Assembly: GCF_000003815.2 (NCBI RefSeq)
Contig: NC_049996.1
Location: 317,060 to 381,059, forward strand
Source: Branchiostoma floridae
Lineage: Eukaryota; Chordata; Leptocardii; Amphioxiformes; Branchiostomatidae
Length of the DNA: 64,000 nt
Reading direction: 5' to 3'
Positions 59,535 to 64,000 of the stretch are shown piece after piece. The notes beneath the pieces are model-generated. The model did not search any database. It saw nothing but the letters and a program-made list of their open reading frames with translations, and was not told the origin of the DNA. A program made the translations under genes and the position numbers. Each line of letters begins with the position of its first letter. The stretch's first letter is position 1.

Positions 59535-59965
59535 CTAAGTACTTCTATAAAAAAATTGTCAGTTGCTAAATCATTCTGGACTTCTGAACTACCACATGTA
59601 TATAGAAAATCCCCAGGCAATATCAAACTAGGGGGCCCAAACATACACCACTTCTTCCTTACATCAAAAGCTATCTGCCACCAAGAAATCAAGACCATAG
59701 CATGTCCAGGTAAAAAGATACAAAAAATTGAAGCTCTGCTGCAGTACCAAGGTCACACGTCAGAAGGCCCAAAATTGACCTTAACCTTTGTCTTTCTAAC
59801 CCCTTCCCACATACCAAATATCATCGTAGTCCATCAAGAGGTTCTCAAGTTATGATGTCCACAAATATCCGGAAACACAAACACACACACAGACACACAC
59901 ACACACAAACAAACACACACACACACTCAAAACTATACCTCCATTTTTCATGGAGGTAACTAGAT
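59535..59965. repeat. Dispersed repeat with CA tail and GTTACCTCCATGAAAA end
   Basis: The stretch AAGAGGTTCTCAAGTTATGA followed by (ACAC)n and ATACCTCCATTTTTCATGGAGGTA has the form of a retroposon or SINE tail. No open frame of note. 59091-59534 shows only a degenerate CTGAGGATGGTGACAGACGA block near 59411. Confidence 0.4.
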
Positions 59966-60092
59966 AACGAAGGGTTCCCGTTTAGCCTGCTAAACATAAG
60001 GTGGTTTGTATATGAATGGTGCCCTAGCTAGTAAACAGTTTTTAACTAGGTCGATGTAGGTTAGACATCCAGGTAATAAGATACGCCAAAAA

Positions 60093-60606
60093 TAGTTACT
60101 CAAGCAACTGGATATGGTTTTGAAACGGTCAGACGTTTCGGAAAGAATCCACTTTCCTTCGTCAGTGACACTGAAGTGATCTGCAAGAAACAGGTCTTTT
60201 ATACTCTAACTATGAATGAAGACAATTTCAGATGTCCAATAGGAAAGGTTGTAAGACAATTCAGACTGAAGACAATTTGGATTCCAAAGATAACAAAGCT
60301 AAGCCAAAGTCAAGCTGAAGACAATTTGGATTTCAAAGGATATCAAGGCTAAGACACAGTTAATGCAAATGAGTCAATTAGCTCCTGTTGTTTTTAGTTA
60401 CAGGAGCTAAAAGTTTTGTTGGGGGGGGGGGGGGGTAGTGCTATGTCCCAAGTGCCGGAAAGTTCCATACGTAGCCCCCCTTTTCTGTTGAGGGTGGGAT
60501 TGTATATTCTCTCATATATGGCCTCTCTAACTCCCCGTTCAAACCAGCGGGCTTCACGGTCTAGGATGTCGGTAGATTGGAGGTTGAAAGAATGTCCTTG
60601 GTTGTG
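60093..60606 (-). mobile_element. Penelope-like retroelement, 3' part, truncated by N gap
   Basis: The - strand from 60606 encodes SFNLQSTDILDREARWFERG then VREAIYERIYNPTLNRKGGL and ELSGTWDIAL, the end of the GIY-YIG endonuclease, matching 11621-11764. The frame then enters a homopolymer (15 G on the + strand at 60421), so the exact stop is uncertain. A hammerhead-like motif follows at 60165-60132. The rest of the element is probably in the adjacent gap. Confidence 0.82.
60132..60165 (-). ncRNA. Hammerhead-ribozyme-like motif, - strand
   Basis: CTGACGA, extra A, GGAAAG / CTTTCC stem with TGGATT loop, then GAAACGTC. The stem differs from that at 11932 by compensating changes while the core is kept. 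It lies about 230 bp downstream of the endonuclease end, similar to the + strand copy. Confidence 0.6.
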
Positions 60607-61302
60607 NNNNNNNNNNNNNNNNNNNNNNNNNNNNNNNNNNNNNNNNNNNNNNNNNNNNNNNNNNNNNNNNNNNNNNNNNNNNNNNNNNNNNNNNNNNNNN
60701 NNNNNNNNNNNNNNNNNNNNNNNNNNNNNNNNNNNNNNNNNNNNNNNNNNNNNNNNNNNNNNNNNNNNNNNNNNNNNNNNNNNNNNNNNNNNNNNNNNNN
60801 NNNNNNNNNNNNNNNNNNNNNNNNNNNNNNNNNNNNNNNNNNNNNNNNNNNNNNNNNNNNNNNNNNNNNNNNNNNNNNNNNNNNNNNNNNNNNNNNNNNN
60901 NNNNNNNNNNNNNNNNNNNNNNNNNNNNNNNNNNNNNNNNNNNNNNNNNNNNNNNNNNNNNNNNNNNNNNNNNNNNNNNNNNNNNNNNNNNNNNNNNNNN
61001 NNNNNNNNNNNNNNNNNNNNNNNNNNNNNNNNNNNNNNNNNNNNNNNNNNNNNNNNNNNNNNNNNNNNNNNNNNNNNNNNNNNNNNNNNNNNNNNNNNNN
61101 NNNNNNNNNNNNNNNNNNNNNNNNNNNNNNNNNNNNNNNNNNNNNNNNNNNNNNNNNNNNNNNNNNNNNNNNNNNNNNNNNNNNNNNNNNNNNNNNNNNN
61201 NNNNNNNNNNNNNNNNNNNNNNNNNNNNNNNNNNNNNNNNNNNNNNNNNNNNNNNNNNNNNNNNNNNNNNNNNNNNNNNNNNNNNNNNNNNNNNNNNNNN
61301 NN
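60607..61302. other. Assembly gap of 696 N
   Basis: N run inside or beside the - strand Penelope-like element. Confidence 0.99.
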
Positions 61303-61548
61303 AAATACAATAGTCCGTCGATCCATATCTTCTCTATGTAAATCACCAAAGCATTCACAGTATCAAGCCTAACAATAACAGCACTACTTAATGTATACAG
61401 TATTACCACAGTGGTAAAGCTTCGGGTATGATCGTATTTTCATTCTGTAAAGTTTTCACATTCAAAGCTTTGCAAGTCAGGGTTGGGCTACTCTCCAAGC
61501 AGAGGTTGAGTGGCGGAGATCAGGGTTGGGCGCGGTCTAAGGCTTAGG

Positions 61549-61747
61549 TCACTATTCCAAACCGGGGCCCGGTCGGGATGTTTTAAGAAATGAAAAGATA
61601 AGATGCATACACAGAATTGACAGAAATATACACAAATTACACCCATGAATATTACTTTGACATTTTGTGTATTTTGATGTCTTTTATATCATTCCTTTCT
61701 CTTCCGAAAGCTACCCGGTCGGACCCCGGTTTGGATATGTGACATAG
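61549..61747. mobile_element. GGTGACGTCAC/CCCGG MITE, copy 2
   Basis: TAGGTCACTATTCCAAACCG ... GGGCCCGGTCGGG faces GGTCGGACCCCGGTTTGG ... TATGTGACATAGG. It matches 51508-51716. A solitary TCTCCAAGCAGAGGTTGAG end precedes it at 61494. Confidence 0.7.
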
Positions 61748-61947
61748 GCCTAACTGGCCCGGAGTGCCAGTGGACGAACGCATCATGCCAGTTGACCTGG
61801 AACGTTTACAAACTACCAGCCTGATGGGAAACTCTACGGCACCGGGGCCAACATTCCCCGATGAAATTTGTCCAAGTACCGGTCTGAAAACTCGACAGGC
61901 GACCATATTCGCCAGCACACCTAAAGTTTGACATCACAAATACATAG

Positions 61948-62155
61948 TAGTCTCTACCAGACTGACTACACTGGCTATCAAATGGAGAATAATTTGCCAG
62001 AGGAGTTTTGCTGCCAGAGGAGTTGGTCAGCCGCGCAGGCGGAGGAGAAACATGAATTAACCTTAGCGTAGACTGACTCCCCTGACCAATTTCCCGATAT
62101 TTTTTCCCGAATTCTACGATCCCCGTACCCCCGTAGGAAAGTCTGGTATAGGCTA
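61948..62155. mobile_element. TAGTCTCTACCAGACT element
   Basis: TAGTCTCTACCAGACTGACT is inverted as AAGTCTGGTATAGGCTA. The same interior words (CTGACTCCCCTGACC) appear near 2010, following CTTCTACCAGGCTC at 1953. Non-coding. Confidence 0.55.
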
Positions 62156-62451
62156 CTTACATAGAGTCTCTACCACTCCTCATAGATCGTTAGAAGAATG
62201 GTAGAAATAAGCCAAGTAGAGAGATTATCCCAGAGGAGTTAGCCGGCCTTGCAGTACAGTATGCGACATTTATAGACTCCCTATAGGTCACATACTTCCA
62301 CATATTCTCTGTCTGTTTGGCCGATTTCTACTATTTCTATATGTACAACGACATAATACTCTGTAGTAGTATGGAATCTGGGAAAGGCTACCTTGCAAAA
62401 AGAGGCTGACAAAAATCGCGTCCACATAGTTGTGTCACGAAAGGTACTTAC

Positions 62452-62475
62452 CTTGCAGTCAGAGCACGGAACCAT
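62452..62475 (-). CDS. Possible first coding exon upstream of the ST6GalNAc gene
   Basis: ATG GTT CCG TGC TCT GAC TGC AAG|gtaagt, eight codons in phase 0, followed by a strong donor. The next - strand acceptor of interest (59091) opens exon GLALHCKVCALV in phase 0. Joined, they would lack a membrane anchor. Weak evidence; it may be chance. Confidence 0.2.
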
Positions 62476-62681
62476 ATTGGTGACATGTACAATCGGTCAG
62501 TGTGTCCCTAATACCAGTCAGGGCAGGTGGTATACACAGTCTGGACTAGTCGACTCCTAAAACAGGGGTGGAAGGGTCGGAATAACCAGTTAACAGACTT
62601 CACATCATCATCTGTCGGCTGCTGCGCAGGCGACTGCAAGCTTCTTCCAGACTTCACACACTGAACACTGTTTACTAGTAA

Positions 62682-63032
62682 TTGTTGCTAGAGATTTTAA
62701 CATGTACTGCGCGTCACAATACAAAAGAAAACGACATCTTGGAAAGCTTTCTTGATCCGTTCGCTCTGAATAAGTACAAACGGGTTTTTCTTGCCCCGGG
62801 CACTAACTGGACTTTCGTATACAACACGCGTCGCCCATATAATGCAGTGTACTGTGTGAAGATACGGTTGAATAAAATGACTGAAGAATTTCACGTGTTC
62901 AGGTTTGTAGAGAAAGGCTCAATCTTTAACGTTGCTGAGTATACAAGTTTTCGCACACTAAAACTCGGGAAGGCTGCCGAAAATTATATTTTCATACTTG
63001 AGAAAATAGACTGTCTGGTTTTAGAGACATAG
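62682..63032 (+). CDS. Unidentified open frame, 116 codons
   Basis: An open frame to TAG with protein-like composition (TNWTFVYNTRRPYNAVYCVK, then MTEEFHVFRFVEKG). It has no early ATG in frame; the first is the Met of MTEEF. The phrase MTEEFHVF faintly recalls the motif VS region of the nearby ST8Sia gene (MTEEYRAF), but nothing else aligns. It could be an isolated exon or chance. The remaining sequence to 64000 shows no further gene. Confidence 0.2.
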   Translation: MLLEILTCTARHNTKENDILESFLDPFALNKYKRVFLAPGTNWTFVYNTRRPYNAVYCVKIRLNKMTEEFHVFRFVEKGSIFNVAEYTSFRTLKLGKAAENYIFILEKIDCLVLET

Positions 63033-64000
63033 GAGACAGAGAAGACAACCTTGAGACATGTCTCTAAGAGAGTCTTAGAGGCGGACGTAGAGACATAAAA
63101 AAACATCTTTACCAAACCTGACATAAGTATCTCATGAAATGTTATTTCTGTTTTGTTCAGATGTGTTTGTCCGATGTACGAAAAATATGCTATACTTATT
63201 CTTTTGAGTATCAGACTCGTTGTCTACATATTATACTACTGGAATAAAGAACGATATAACAAATCTAGAATATTTGAAACAAAACCTTGAATAGAAAAAG
63301 GATATCAAAACAGTGATTATTCATATCGGCTGTTTTTGCCGCAAGACATAGATTATAATTCAGTGTAAAATGTGTACGATATTGTTTTCATAGTACGGTG
63401 AACTTGAACCATATGTTACGTCACCGAATCGGAATTATAATGATATTATGTTATATTATAATGTGGCTCTAGCATATACGAAAACATGCTCAAATGAAAA
63501 CTTACAACGACAAATATAGACAATGCCATCATGAGCTAAAATTTTACCAACCTGGACAGAAGTTCAAATGGCAGAAAACACTTGAAACGCCGCATCAACA
63601 AAGTCCCTTACATGTGACGGCGGCCATTTTGTATTTCTGACGAATCATAACATTTGTAAATGCTGGCCGTACTAAAAATATGAGCGACCTTTCCAAGCCA
63701 GCATACCTCACAACTTATCACAAGTACCATCAATCTAGTGTAGTAAGACTACTACAAGACATGGAGTCCATTCTTACCGTCAACGGCGTGGCATTGTTAT
63801 TCAAATGACATGCAAATGTTCGTTATTGAGCGCGTCACACCGTTTTCAGCCATTGCCACGTTCCCTTGTCATTGTCGACCAAACTTTTGTCTTGACTTGA
63901 AGTACCAGTAACGCCCAAACCATTTACGTGTATCTGTATCTAGAGCATAAGATTTAATCCATCCAGGTGACAAATATACACGTTTGAACGTGCAAGTCGT

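Noticed and set aside
60394..61326. 310-codon open frame
   Set aside because: Mostly N. Only about 65 codons are real, belonging to the Penelope-like endonuclease, and its end is set by a G homopolymer.

Overview
The window looks like draft genomic DNA from an invertebrate deuterostome, most likely an amphioxus (Branchiostoma). This is inferred from intron-rich chordate-type genes, ST8Sia and ST6GalNAc sialyltransferase homologues, very dense MITE, SINE and Penelope-like content, and three runs of N. Nothing prokaryotic is present. I could not search any database.

POLR3A occupies about 37 kb of the + strand (814-37688). It encodes the largest subunit of RNA polymerase III in about 35 exons, and every exon joins its neighbour in phase to give about 1,395 residues. 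Two introns are minor-spliceosome AT-AC introns. Six exons carry tandem duplications whose unit straddles a single splice site, including seven 108-bp copies of exon 6 and six copies of the end of exon 5. The introns are filled with mobile DNA: hAT-like elements with subterminal word repeats, a CGCGGT-rich MITE family, a nested Harbinger-like element, a 5'-truncated non-LTR retrotransposon with a PHD-like finger, a Penelope-like fragment with a 13-bp target-site duplication and a hammerhead-like motif, and tRNA- and 5S-headed SINEs.

From 38.7 to 50.3 kb there is a mariner-like element and then two related, unrecognised genes on the - strand. Gene B (43289-39899) has five exons and 379 residues. 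Gene A (48814-47551) has three exons and 107 residues, and ends in a poly-lysine tract plus a predicted CaaX prenylation box. Both are acidic, low-complexity and partly alignable.

From 51.3 to 59.1 kb, two sialyltransferases of different linkage families converge: a complete ST8Sia-type gene on the + strand (51305-56295, 350 residues), and an ST6GalNAc-type gene on the - strand (59090-57204) with an in-frame TGA between its L and S sialylmotifs. The last 5 kb holds a second Penelope-like fragment beside a 696-bp N gap, several MITEs, and one unidentified open frame.
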